Shown here one piece after another: positions 1-13,400 of a DNA stretch of 64,000 nt; within the stretch, counting starts at the first letter, position 1; every line of letters begins with the position of its first letter. Made by a program: the position numbers and the translations under genes. The notes beneath the pieces were generated by a model that saw only the letters and a program-made list of their open reading frames with translations, ran no database searches and had not been told where the DNA came from. Origin of the DNA: Oncomelania hupensis (Eukaryota; Mollusca; Gastropoda; Littorinimorpha; Pomatiopsidae); NCBI GenBank assembly GCA_036898135.1, contig CM072515.1, forward strand, positions 16,005,531 to 16,069,530, read 5' to 3'.

Positions 1-313
1 AAACATTGGTTACACTATTCAATGATTTTCTGTTTTTTACGTTCAGGGACCGATACCAGCAAATAAATGAAAATGTTCGTACCGACTCAATGTAGGCACG
101 GTAGCACTGTTCCAGTATTTTATGTGACACCAAGAGAGCAGAGCTGGTATAAAATTTTCTGCCTACATTTCTTGAAGATCATTTTAGCATTGGCGGTAAA
201 GGTAAACTTGCTATGAATCATAGTGCCGAGATATTTGTATTGTTCAACAATTTCTATGGCCTGGCCTTTGATTTGAAGAGGCACCACATCTGTCCTATCT
301 CGTTTGTTTTACC

Positions 314-567
314 GATGTAACATCGTCAAAGTTTCGGGTATCCTTACTTTAGCCTGGCGCCTTTGCGCATGCGCCAGGTCAAGTCGGGCCGGCTTTTTCA
401 CGATGTTCTTAGGCGTCGTAACCCTAACCCTAAACCCTAACTCTAATCCTTAATAAGACTACGATAGCACTGTGCGCATGCGTCGAATTTTGTAATGCGT
501 CGACCAATCAGAATGGTCCCAGTCGCTCTCAGCCGAAATAAGATACTAGGAACTTTGACGATGTCAC
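314..567. mobile_element. Small TIR element nested in the LINE remnant
   Basis: Perfect 14-bp inverted ends (acatcgtcaaagtt at 320-333, its reverse complement at 551-564) bound about 250 bp that interrupt the LINE remnant. The host triplet acc occurs on both sides and may be a 3-bp target duplication. Inside are an inverted pair around a TGCGCATGCGC core (about 354-380) and a short telomere-like run. No ORF, so non-autonomous. Superfamily not assigned. Confidence 0.55.
419..448. repeat. Short telomere-like CCCTAA run
   Basis: About 30 bp of slightly imperfect CCCTAA units inside the TIR element. Too short for a true interstitial telomere block; part of the element or chance. Confidence 0.6.
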
Positions 568-798
568 ACCAACATTGAGTTCTAGGTGGTTCATATCGCA
601 CCAGGTAACGAAGGCATCTACATGTACACTTCGCTCAAAGCTTGCGGCCGAGTCAGAAGTGCCTACGATTATCTTATCATGTATTATCTTATCTCTTGCA
701 TTTTTAAGAACAACATTAGCAGACTGTCTCAATGCCAAAAAAATAAAATATATAAAATAAATACATAAATAAAACTTATTATTTGTTTGGTGTTGCAG

Positions 799-942
799 TC
801 TGTACGACCGCCAGCCCAGCTATCACAACAACCTTGGCACGCTGCTGGATGACGTCGCAGAGGCCGAGGCCTGCTTCCGTCACGCGTTGTACCTCCTGCC
901 AAAGCACCAGGGCGCTCTCATCAACCTCGGCAACCTCCTGCT
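799..942 (+). CDS. TMTC1: TMTC1-like exon (first in window)
   Basis: Acceptor ttggtgttgcag before 799 and donor gtacgt after 942. Enters in phase 2 and leaves in phase 2. Encodes the TPR containing SYHNNLGTLLDDVAEAEACF and the start of the next one (ALINLGNLLL). The entry phase shows at least one more coding exon before the window. Confidence 0.85.
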
Positions 943-1207
943 GTACGTTCTTTTACAGTTAAAACACTCGTCCCATTGACGACTCAATACAAAGGGACGA
1001 GCGTTATAATAAATATTTACCTACGTTACCTATATTTACCAACACCAGATCATAGTGGCTCAACTCATAAGTTGAAGGATCTTTTCGCGGTCGGTAATAC
1101 GTGTGTTTTGGTCTCTGTAACGGCGGTGGTTGGCTTGTAGTTCGTTGACACAGAAGTAGGGTGTGATAAGTGTATCCTTATTATATATACTACTACTACT
1201 ACTAAGC

Positions 1208-1282
<75 letters not shown>

Positions 1283-4200
1283 AGATAATGGATGCCATAT
1301 ACGCATTTTTTCCCCAAATCACTAATCACGCTTAAAGCGCTGCGATCTGTACCAACATACACGTGCACATGTTTCACCCACTCTCCTACACAACAAACAC
1401 ACATCTACCACTCAAACATGTGGTGTAAATACATGGAGATCGCTATTAGAAGACGGAAAGGAAATCGAACTTTTATTTTTGAAATTTTTATATTAACTGC
1501 ATCCAATACAATTGTTGAAGGGAGGGAGGAAACCGGAGTGCCCGGAGAAAACCCTCGGTGACCTCATTAGTCTCGTACCTAAGTCACATACGTTCGCTCC
1601 TTACGGGAATCGATCGAACCCGCGACCTTCGGCAGAGAAAACTGGCGACTATTCCACTTTGCAATAACGGGTTTACCCTAAAATTAGCTTTGTTTTTACA
1701 TTAAACGATGATTAAAGTGTGTTTTTATTGCTCAAACCAACCGTTAAAGTTTTACTTTTAAATTTTGGGTCTGACAGAGAGTTATTTCGCCTGTTTTTAA
1801 CCTTTTTTTTTTTTTATTTGAGTAAAATTTTCGTCCCCGGACACATTAAGCGTATAGGGAACGATATACCACATTTAACCTGTTACACTCGGTTTGATGT
1901 TGGTGTTTTATCAGTAGTGAATTCAGCCCCAATGCTGAAGTACTGATGAGTGTAACTCAGATTCGTTTATTCACGCAACCCGCTCAATCAGCATACAAGT
2001 CACAAAGTCGACGTATGAAGTTTTCCACTTTTATTCAGCACACATCAACAACTGCATACAATCGCTCAATCGCCTTTCCACTCTCAAATTTACTTTCCAA
2101 GTCACTATCAACAACAACTATCAACAACTTCACAAAACAGCGCGGCACATAATTTTATAACCTCTCTCTCTTCCCGAACAATTTTGAACACAGTAGAAAT
2201 GACGCACTACCACCAATCAAATAAAAGATCGTCATCACTGACTTACGTCATACATATTTCTTCTCCTTCCGCCATACTTCGATATTTATCGGGAAGTTTC
2301 CATCGATAGTAAATACTAAAATCTAGAGAATTCTCCAATAATATCGACTAACAAAATTATCAACGTTATACAAAGCTTCTAACAACAATGCGAACTCAAA
2401 TCAAAGGTAAATAAACTCCATCATTGAATACTTTGCAAATCGAAACGATTAGATCTATCGTGCGCGCTTCAGACATACTATCGTTCACGTTTCAACGTAA
2501 CATAACCTATTTCTGAGTGAGCCTATTTAACCTATTTCTGAGTGCATCTTTGGTGTCTGAGGCAGGGTAAGGTCTATTTATCAACCTATAACATTTATCA
2601 ACCTATAAGGAAAACCTTACGAGCAATTGTTTTCACTGGTTCTGTCTCCTACCAGCTTTGGTAGCAGCTATTTTTAGCTCCAGAATCCAACAAGCACAAT
2701 AACTACGGCATTGATTCATTAAAGAAATAACTATACTTTCAAAAGAATTATTTTTTATTGTGAACTTTTATTTTTGAGTGGGGCAACACTCATTGTGAAT
2801 TTTAAAAGGATCTGTCGAGGGGCGTGGTCAATGTGGGTCCCTTTAAGGTTACTGAATGCTGTTTGGTTGGGCAGAAAGCAGAACGACAGCAAGGGAGAGA
2901 ACTATCTACGTGAAGCGTTTCGCCTGGATCCACACAACTTGGACGCCCTCGTCTCCCTTGGCCAGTTGGCGTTGAAGCGAGGGCGTTGGCAGGAAGCGGA
3001 AAGCTTAATAAAACTGGCCCTAACGCTGCGGCCCGACATGCCAGACCTACACAACATGCACGGCGTTGTATTCCACAGCACAGGTCTGCAGTACAGACGA
3101 TTTTTCCTAATGTGGCCTTTAAACTTCTCTTGTAGCAAACTTGCAATCCGCACTTTCACATCCCCTACCTTTTATTTACAATCTTTTAAGTAGTGGAGTA
3201 GCGGGATGAAACCACAACAAAACAAGATGGTGCGCCATTCAAAATGTATTTCCAGACACTCGGTAACATAGCTGAAAACCAGATGGCACACATTCAAATG
3301 TACCTCCAGACACTCGGTAACATAGCTGAAAACCAGATGGCACACATTCAAATGTACCTCCAGACACTCACTAACATAGCTAAAAAACAAACATTTTAAA
3401 AAGTGTTCCTTTTCTTGGCAGTGTTGTGCCTCGGCTTTATCCTAAAGAAGCAGAATGAAAAGTGCAAAATAGAATGATCAACCAATAAAAAGTGCAAAAT
3501 AGAATGATCAACCAATGAAAAGTGCAAAATAGAATGATCAACCAATAAAAAGTGCAAAATAGAATGATCAACCAATGAAAAGTGCAAAATAGAATGATCA
3601 ACCAATAAAAAGTGCAAAATAGAATGATCAACCAATGAAAAGTGCAAAATAGAATGATCAACCAATAAAAAGTGGAAAATAGAATGATCAACCAATGAAA
3701 AGTGGAAAATAGAATGATCAACCAATGAAAAATGCAAAATAGAATGATCAACCAATGAAAAGTAAAAAATAGATTGATTAACCACTATTTAAAGTAGGCT
3801 GTTCTGCAAGAAAAAAAATCATCCCAATCAGTTCAACCAAGTCCGAGATACTGCACAAAAAGTGTTAAGAAAGTGATGATGCACAGCTACCTTGGACTTT
3901 GTGAAAGTGCAAATATGAATGATCTAAAATGCTTTCAGTAATCTTATCAGCAGTTGAAGTATTGGCATAGTAAATATAATTTAAACCGGTTCAGTCATTC
4001 TTGAAATAATGGACATTGCCTATAGATGTGTTTTCAACCAAACAAGTAAGTTGGAGCGATCGGCCGACTGACCGACAGCCGGACTGCCACTGTACCTGTG
4101 TACCAAAAATCAGCAACATCGGTTTTTGACTTATAGGCCAAAAGGTGTTTAGCGAAAACATTGACTCCAACGATCGCGATCTTTGCGATAGAGCAAAATA

Positions 4201-7200
4201 ATATGATCGCACGGGAAACTGGCTACTAACCTAGGTAATGTTCTTTGAAGTTTATTTACAATTTATTCAGTGGTTCTTGAGATATGGCGTGCAACGGACG
4301 GACAGGCAGACAGACATTTTGCTCGTTCTAATTCCCGACTATTTCAAAGTATTTCTAGATCTGGAAATACAAAAACAAGACTTAATAAAATGATAGAAAT
4401 GTGGTGGCGGCGGTACGTTTCAGGTCACTACGCTGAGGCGGTGGAGAGCTACGAGAAAGCCGTAGCTCTGAACACCAACTTCACGCCTGCCATGACCAAC
4501 GCCGCTGTCTCTCTCGCCAAGCTGGGACGACACCTCGAAGCTGAAAAGTACTTGAAAAGGTATGATTAATGCTTGAAATGCTGTATAAGTAAGACTACAT
4601 CATCAGTGTATAGGCTAAGTATCGTAATTTTTCCTTATAGCTTTTTTGTCATTGTCGTCATCGTCAACGTAATTGTCATCCTGGTAGCATTCAGTCTATG
4701 ATACTGAACGTCGTCATAATGATCTTCGTCACTGTCATCATCATCTTTGTCGTTGTCATCGTTTATCATAATAATTGTCATCGTAATCGCCGTCATGGTA
4801 GGAATCGTTAACATTCAATCAGTGATAATGATCAACAGACAACATGATCATCAACATCAGTCATCGTCGTCGTCGTCTGAATCATCATCATCGTCGTTAT
4901 TAACCATCACCATCACACACACAAACATATCATCATCATCCTCATCATCATCCTCATCCTCATCATCATCATCACATGGCTAGTATCAACATCACCACTG
5001 CCATCAAGACATGCCTGTTCTATGCACAACAGAGCGATCGCCGCTAAACAGGACGTGGAGGCACTAGGAAAACTAGGACAACTGTACCAGAGCATGGGGA
5101 GAGTGGGGGAGGCCGTGACTGTATTCACTCAACTTGCGCAATCAGCCCCCAACGACACAGCCACCATACTGTCCTTTGTTAGTACCTCTCCGGTTCTCTT
5201 TTGTCTTTTGTATTGGCAGTACGTGTACGTGTGTACATTTTACTGGTGAGAATTGCTGGCTGACTGTTTGAAAGCTGGATATGTGTGGTCTAGTGCGTGG
5301 AGTGGTGGGGTGTTTGTAAAAGCCAAAGTTAACGTCATGTTTTACTGCAGTGCGGTGCTACCTTTAGTGTTTGTGTGATGTAATGATGCATATGTTTTAC
5401 TGTATTTTAAAGTTTGTATGATATAATAATGCACACGTTTTAGTGTATTTTAGTGTTTGTGTGATTTAATAACGCACATGTTTTACTGTATTTTAGTGTT
5501 TGTGTGATGTAAAAGTGCACATATTTTAGTGTATGTGTTATGTAGTAATGCACATGTTTTAGTGTATTTTAGCCTGTATTATTGTCCTTATTTGTGTTGA
5601 TGGGAACTTGTCAGGCCACACACTACATTATGGGGCCAATAAAAATACCTTGTCTTTTTCTGTCAGTCTCTGTATGTCTGTCTGTCTGTCTCTCTTTCTT
5701 CTCCCCTCCCATCCATATACCCCGCTGTCTCTTCCCCCTCCCTCTGTGCTCTGAGATTCTAAGACAGTGAGCTAGACATACGAAAGGTCAGCTAGCTCGA
5801 TATAAGACCGACATAAGACAGGCCTTTTAGACATAAAACAGGTGGTTATAGACGTAAGGCAGATGATTTAGATGCACAATAGGTGAGCTAGATGTAAGGC
5901 AAGTGAGATAGATATAAGAGGTATTTTAGATATAAGACAAGTGTTTTAGGCATAAGATGTGTGCTTCGACATAAGAAAGGTGTTTTAGACATAAGAAAGG
6001 TGTTTTAGATGTAAGAGGTGTTTTAGACGTCAGACAGGTAGTTAGAGGTATTTTCAATATAAGACAGGTGGTTTAGACATAACAGGGGTGAGCTAGACAT
6101 AAGACAGATGTTTTATACATAAGAGGTGGGCTAGACGTAATACAGGTGATCTAAACATAAGGTATTTTAGACGTAAGACAGGTGTTTAGACAAAAGAGGT
6201 GAACTAGACATAAGACATGCGTTTAGACATTAGAGTTGAGCGAGACATAAATCATAAATCAGGTGTTCTGTTATGCAGGTTCAGGTGCTGTTGAACGGTG
6301 GTCAGGCTGTGCAGGCGGAGGAATTGTTGGAGCACACGCTAGCCACCAAGCCCCACAACCCTGATGTGCTATACGCCATGGGCCACGCCCAGGTGGTCTT
6401 AGGACGTCTGCAGCAGGTAGGACATGCCACAACTCTGCGCCAGCTTCTCTAGCCACCTGAAAATATTTTAAATCAGTCGAGAATCAGAATGAGCCCAATG
6501 TCGGTCTGTCGGTCTGTCCGTCGGTCCGTTGCTCGCCATGTCTCAAGAACCACTGAACGGATTTTGACCAAATTTCATAGGAACATTATCTAGGTTAGTG
6601 GCCAGCATTTCGTGCCTTAAGATGTGTTCTACCGCAAAGGTCAAGGTGGCGGTGTTCACGTTTTTGCTCAATATCTCAACAACAAAAAACAGCTGTAGTG
6701 GTTTTATTGATTTTTAGTGTACAGGTACTTCCACATGTCAAACCATTCAGTGGCAGTCCGCTTGTCGGTCAGTCGGTGTAATATCAGAAATGTTGACGAC
6801 ACAGATGTGGTAACTCAGCTTAGAGATAAACAGATAGTATTGAACAAAACCTGAACAGCTCTCTAAAGGAATTGGCAGTTAATAAATTAACATCCTTGAG
6901 ACATTCTCTCCCGATAGTATCAAGCAGAACTCGCTAAAAAAAAGTAACTTCGCCCACTTGGACATCTGACCAGTGTCACTGGACCGCTAAGTAGCCATGC
7001 GAATCATATCACCCTTAGATCTACCCTGCATTTCTCCCCTGACACTCGAAGTTGAGACGTAACAGATAGTGTCCCAGAGGCAGGACAAGAGAAAAAGATT
7101 CACGTATTCGCGTGAACGAGATGATGGTCGGAGATGACGTGTAGATTCCTGTATATCCTCCATACACCCCGCATTAATCGGGTAGTCACACACAAAACCT

Positions 7201-10200
7201 AGAACCACGAGGGTCAAGGAGCAAACTGATGTGAAAAAAATCCTCAGCCATCACCAACAGAGTGATAGACTAGAGACGGCTTCACGATTCCCAGAGACTA
7301 GAAGTAAGTTAACACTAGTAGTTTTCTAGTACTTGTATGTTTAAATATTATATTGATTGCCATGTATTAGTATGTTCATGTTATATGTATTTACAGAAAC
7401 CGATTATTGTTTCTGACATGTGCACATTGCTTGATATATCTTAGCCTTAAAATTCAGATATCGTAGTGTGCTTATGGGAAACTCGGCAGGTGTCTGATGC
7501 TATAGACTCATTGCAGAGGGCACCACATACTAATATATCTGTAGAATATTGTAGCCAGAGTTCAGGATTTTCCAGCTCAGCTCTGGGACGGTTTGTGGAG
7601 AACGCCTGACGCTTGCTCCCGTGGAAAGAAGGAGATCAACTAGAATCTACCTCACCACGTCCGGCCCCGTAGCTACCAGACTCACCCGATCATCCTGAGA
7701 GTGACCAGACTCCCTCAGAGTGACTAGAGCTGGGTACCGTGGGTCAAAGTCGTACCGGTATTACCGCGGTATTTTTAGGTCGTATCGGTATTTCGTACCG
7801 GTATACCGCGATTTTAAGTGTTACAATCAAATGGGATATGGCGCTGACAGTAGTGACCGACTCAAAACCAAGATTGTCATACACTTCAAAACAGTTTCAA
7901 AGAACCACATTTCCATAGAAACTGAAGCTTTATTATTGCTTGAACGCCTTCAAAACAAATAATGATAAATAACTGTTTAGAACATCAGCAAACTTTAAAC
8001 CCCAAAATTAAAATAAAACATAAACATTCAACGGGAAAGGTCCTTAAGAACTTTAAGAGTTCAGAAGAATTGGCGAATGGTACCATGCTCAAACACGTGG
8101 ATAAGCTGCTGTTCTTATAAGTTCTTCTTCAAGAACAGCTGCCTATCCACGTGTTTGGTTTTTAGAACCTAAAGATGTCGCCCACTGTCGCGTTATATGT
8201 TGTCGAGATTTCCCATTAAACCAGACCTTGGACACCCGCACCGGTATACCGTACCGTCGCGTTTCCGAACCTGAATATAGTTACGTATCGGTAAAACCGC
8301 CCAGCCCTAAGAGTGATCACCAGACTCAAGCACCTACAGAAACTGATAGCTAAGTCCCCTCTCAACTGCTACTGGTGTCAAACATACTCGAAACAATATT
8401 AGACCATCAAACACATATAACTTTGAGCACGTGATGAAGAAGACTTGCTAAAGAATTTTCCCAGCACATTGAACAGTTTATATTATTAATTACATTTAAT
8501 TAAAGTCATGTTAGAATTTGTGTTGAAGATATAAAAGATTACTTGAAATCACATAAATACGACTGGTGTCATTCCGTTTGTATTATTGTGTGTCCACTAG
8601 CTCTTCTTCTCTTGAGAACAATTAAACTAGTCATTTGACTAGCAAAAATCATTTCTTACGATACTTTGAAACCCGATAACAAATATAAATTTGTATGTGA
8701 CCAAGCACCGTGAACTTGTCTCTCACATCGCTTAGGAATCTTGGTAATGAACGACTGATTAAAAAAGCTAAACCTCTCATCTATCTACTAGAACTGGGTA
8801 CCGTGGGTCAAAGTCGTACCGGTATTACCGCGGTATTTTTAGGTCGTATCGGTATTTCGTACCGGTATACCGCGATTTTAAGTGTTACAATCAAATGGGA
8901 TATGGCGCTGACAGTAGTGACCGACGCAAAAGAAAGATTGTCATACACTTCAAACCAGTTTCAAAGAACGACATTTCCATAGAAACTGAAGCTTTATTAT
9001 TGCTTGAACGCATTTAAAACAAATTATAATAAATCACTGTTTAGAACATCAGCAAACTTTAAACCACAAAATCAAAATAAAACAAAAACATTCAACGGGA
9101 AAGGTCTTTAAGAACTTTAAGAGTTCAGAAGGTTTGGCGACTGATACCATGCTCAAACTCGTGGATAAGCTGCTGTTCTTATAAGTTCTTCTTCAAGAAC
9201 AAGTGCCTATCCACGTGTTTGGGCTTTAGACTCGCTCTCTGGGCGGATGTCGCCCACTGTCGCGTTATGTGTTGTCGAGATTTCCCAGTAAACCGGACCT
9301 TGGACACCCGCACCTGTATACCGTACCGTCGCGTTTCCGAACCTGATTACAGTTACATACCGGTAAAACCGTCCAGCACTACTATCTACAGATCTTAATC
9401 CCCTTGTAAGATTATCGTATCCTCTCCAGGAAATTATCACAGTCGGCCAGTTGGTTGTTTCGTCTCTATGACTACTCAGTGAATGATAAATTAATTGAAC
9501 GCTGCCAGCAAGATGTCGATTTACTAGAGATCCATCCAAGTTTGGAAGCAAACTCGGTCGATTGCATTTCAGGGAAACTTAGGTGTATGAATATCACACA
9601 GCTGCTATAAGCTTAATTGTCATGAAAGAAAATACTATTGTCTGAGTATGGGGATTTGTGTGCGATTTTACGTGCATTGTGAAGTGTGTGGTGAATTGTG
9701 TTTCAGGCACTGACCATGTTTGGAGAAGCGCTGGTGTGGGTGGGTAACAACAAGAGACTGAAGGCCAACATTCACTACGAAATGGCTAATCTCCACAAAG
9801 ACTTGAGACAGTACACACAAGCACTGCAAGTACGTCTTCTTTTCACTGTGGGGCTTGACAATAGCAATACCATAATTATGCCAGTAGGTGGGTAGATGAA
9901 AGTACGAGATCACGCAAAGTCCAGTCAAAACTACAAGCTTCTTTTGCTTGTTCTTTATCTTTTGTCTTACATACCCACCCCCCCAACCAATACCCCTGTA
10001 CGGGTTATAGGTTAACAGAGACGGTGCCGGGGCCGATTCATGACTGCAAAGTAGGTTTAACTGTTTTATACTGTTGCATGTCAAGGAACCGCAGAAGTCG
10101 CCGGACTGAATCTGGTTATTTCATCCTACAATAGCGAACTTGCATTACACAATCTTTGGACTGCATAACGGCGATATAGTTTGTGGTGTAGCGGTGTAAA

Positions 10201-10351
10201 ATTCCGTGGTAGGATTAAAATTAAAGGGTTCTAGCCCGTCGGAAACATCTTTTGTGGCACTCGGATCACAGATTGCAGAGTGTGATTGAAAAAGCAAAGG
10301 AAAAAACTGAATTTCCACTCATAATAATAATTATTATAATTATAAAGTATT

Positions 10352-10417
<66 letters not shown>

Positions 10418-13400
10418 TAAAAATAAAAATACGGGTATTTAGCTAGCGCTTTTTCCTAATGACTTGTTCAAAGCGCAGTGGCATGACTCATACGTCACAC
10501 ATCCTGTGAAAATCACTAATTGTCTTGATAGAAATGGATCCCTTGCCTTTTGTACAGCTAGTACTGGCAGCTAGTCAGTGCATGCTAATACCAGATCTTG
10601 TGACTAGATGACATTCCACAACCAGAGATAGCACATATTCGACCCATCTTGATTTCCTTCTACGGGAAAAGTCCGTTTTGCCATTTCACTTCTGACATAC
10701 CGTTTTATTACACGCAGTTACATTCCAGTCCCGAGACGGTTGTCGGCCGTCATAACCATAAATATATTGTCACTGACAAGTACCTCAAATGTGACTACTG
10801 CAGTTCTTGTGTAATTGTCTACGATTTTTAAAAAAATTACAGAACACTTTTGAGTCTCTTTTTCTGAGTAGTTGTGCTACAGGTCAAACTGCCTGTATAC
10901 ATGTACAAGACCAGTGTCTATTGTAGAAAAATTGTAGAAAGCGGAAAGCGTCAAATACGCGTGCAATATAGCCTACCACTGTTGTAATCAGTCCTGTTAC
11001 AATATAGATCTACTACTAATAGCAAGATGCTAATAGGATGGTTGTTGCTTTCAACGTTACCACTAGCAGGGAGCATTTTGTTGTCCTCATGGACACTGTT
11101 GTTGGGTTGTTTCAGCACTTCCAGTCGGCACTAGAGCTCAATCCTGCATTTACACAGGCTCATCACAACCTTGGTGCTCTCTACCATCTCATGGTAAGAA
11201 ACTACTGTATTTATTTATAAGCTCAAGAGCTGCTCAAGGCGCTAGCCGATACAGGCTCTAACCCAAACCTCCCGAGTCGCTCGCTTGATGCCTTGGGCGC
11301 ATCATCTGACGACCAGACGACTGAGCACAATCGTGGGCCACCGGGGACGGTGTAAAAAGGACCTGCTTACTAAGTGTATTTGTTTAGTTGCCATTCACCG
11401 GAGTAGGATATGAGTGTCAGGATCTTTATAAACTGTGATATGGAATATGTGCGTGAATATACCAGATTCGGCTTATACTAGCATTCGAATGCACGTATCA
11501 GCCTGTTGAACGCTGATGCGTGTAAATTGTCAGAAAATGGATGGGCGTTGTATCTTTAACGTCAGGATCGCGACAGAGAGAAATTTTCGTTCAAGCAAAG
11601 TCTGAGAGAAATTAAAATAATTAATTATATAATTATTAATAAAATAATTTCCAAAATATCCAGAAATAAAGTTTTGGGAATTTATTCAAGTTTTTGTGTT
11701 TTTCATCCAAGTGAGTTCGTTTTTAGAACATATATCTATTACCGAAAAAATTACAAAGGATCAAAAGGCTGCTAATTGTTTTATACTAATTTCGATTCAA
11801 TTCTTTTTTTCCCCTTCGTTATTCGTCAAGTCTATGTTCCAGATGTAATCTGATGATTACATCATAATTTCGATAAAATCTCTAAAGTCCAGATGAATTT
11901 ATCCTCTTTCTCCGTGTGGCCAATCCAGAATTCAAGCGCACCGAGCATGCTTACTTGGCCTGGATGGAATCGCGCGATACAAGTGTTCATCATCATCATC
12001 ATCAATTCTCAGTTTTCGTCTTCCTCCCCACACCCCCTTCCCCATCCCCTATTCCCCCACTGCCCTGTTTCCATAGCTATCTATTGAGGACAAAACGTGC
12101 AGCCCGTCTCTGTACGGCCTCCAGCCTGTCAATGGACTTCTGGGTGTGAGGATCCCATACCGTCGAAGCATACTCTAGTATGGGCCTTGTACGCTTGTTC
12201 TTTTATAGCCGCAGAGTTGATCTTTTGGTTCCTTCTAAGAAAACCCAAGGTTTTGTCGGCTTTATTGGCAATGCTGTCAGTGTGTTCATCCCAGCTTATA
12301 TCGCGTTGGATGGTAACCCCCAAATATTTTGCTGAGGAAACTGTCTCAATGGGTCTGGTTGTGGAGTTGGTAAGCTGCGCTGAGTGGGCGCCTGCTCCTA
12401 GTGATAAGCAGGGTGTTGCACTTGGCAGGGTGGAACATCATGTTCCAGCTCATCTCCCACTCCTCAAGGCGATGGAGGTCTAGTTGTAGCTGGTTCTGGT
12501 CCGATATGTTGGACACCACCCTGTATACTGCTGTGTCATCTGCGAATAGTCTCGTCAGTGCAGTCAGCTTGTCTGGCAGGTCGTTGATATATACTAGAAA
12601 CAAGCAGGGTCCGAGTACTGATCCTTGAGGTACCTCGGATCGCACAGGAACGAAGTCGGAGCGGCTGCCATTAACAACGACTGCTTGGCGCCTATCACTG
12701 AGGAAGCTGGAGATCCAGGTGAGAGCGGGGCCTTGGACACCGTAGCATCGGAGCTTGTGGAGTAGCAGGCTGTGGTTCACCCGATCAAACGCCTTGGCGA
12801 AGTCCATGATGAGGACGTCTGTCTGCCTGCCACTCCCCATGCTGCTTGTCAGTTCCTCTGCGAAATCCAGGAGTTGCGTCTCACATGATCTCCCTCTGCG
12901 AAAGCCGTGTTGATTGTCGGTAAGTACTTGGTGGTCGTCAAAGTGCTGCATCACAGCGCTGACCAAGATGTGTTCCATCATCTTGCAAGACACACAGGTG
13001 AGATAGACCGGCCTGTAATTGGCGGGGTTGTACTTCTTAAAGATCGGCGTGACATGTGCATCCCTCCAGTCCAGTTTTTGTTTTCGTTCGTTGTCACGGC
13101 TTTGCATACACACATTCATTTTCACATTATGTTATTAAGTTATGTCAGCACCAGAGGTGAGCTTTGTTTGCAAAACAATGTGCTTCTTCTTTTATGTATA
13201 TTTCTGTGAATTGTGCAAGGTCTTTGTTTTGCATAATTAATTCTCGAGTGTTAGGCCTACTACTAGTAGTTATTCTTGTACATCAGTACGGCAGTAGTAA
13301 TACTAGGTCTGTAAGTGGGTTAATGTCGCTTGATTGTCTACAGGTCCCAAGTTATAACTATTAAACACAATTTAGGACTTTAATGTCTTATTTTTTGTGT

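Larger units (their letters stand above)
30..760 (-). pseudogene. LINE reverse-transcriptase remnant (C-terminal part)
   Basis: Minus-strand reading gives phrases typical of the end of non-LTR reverse transcriptases: FVTWCDMNHLELNV near 575-616, a YKYLGT-type motif near 220-250 and CYRAYIESVRTFSFICWY near 50-118. The frame breaks several times, there is no catalytic core, and a TIR element (about 314-567) splits it. It lies in an intron of the TMTC1-like gene. Clade not resolved. Dead fragment, no host function inferred. Confidence 0.65.
943..2874. other. Intron with microsatellite and SINE-like remnant, otherwise unassigned
   Basis: Contains the (ACT)n tract at 1188-1282 and a tRNA-SINE-like remnant at about 1500-1690. 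Around 2515-2620 there are short direct repeats (cctatttctgagtg twice, atttatcaacctata twice). I see no gene in 1700-2870. Confidence 0.6.

Noticed and set aside
419..448. Interstitial telomere marking a chromosome fusion
   Set aside because: Only about five imperfect units, located inside a small TIR element.
1060..1404. Poly-Ser / poly-Val ORFs
   Set aside because: (ACT)n microsatellite artefact.
3396..3785. 129-codon hydrophobic repeat ORF (HFSLVDHSIL pattern)
   Set aside because: 30-bp minisatellite read in register (period divisible by three); no membrane protein inferred.
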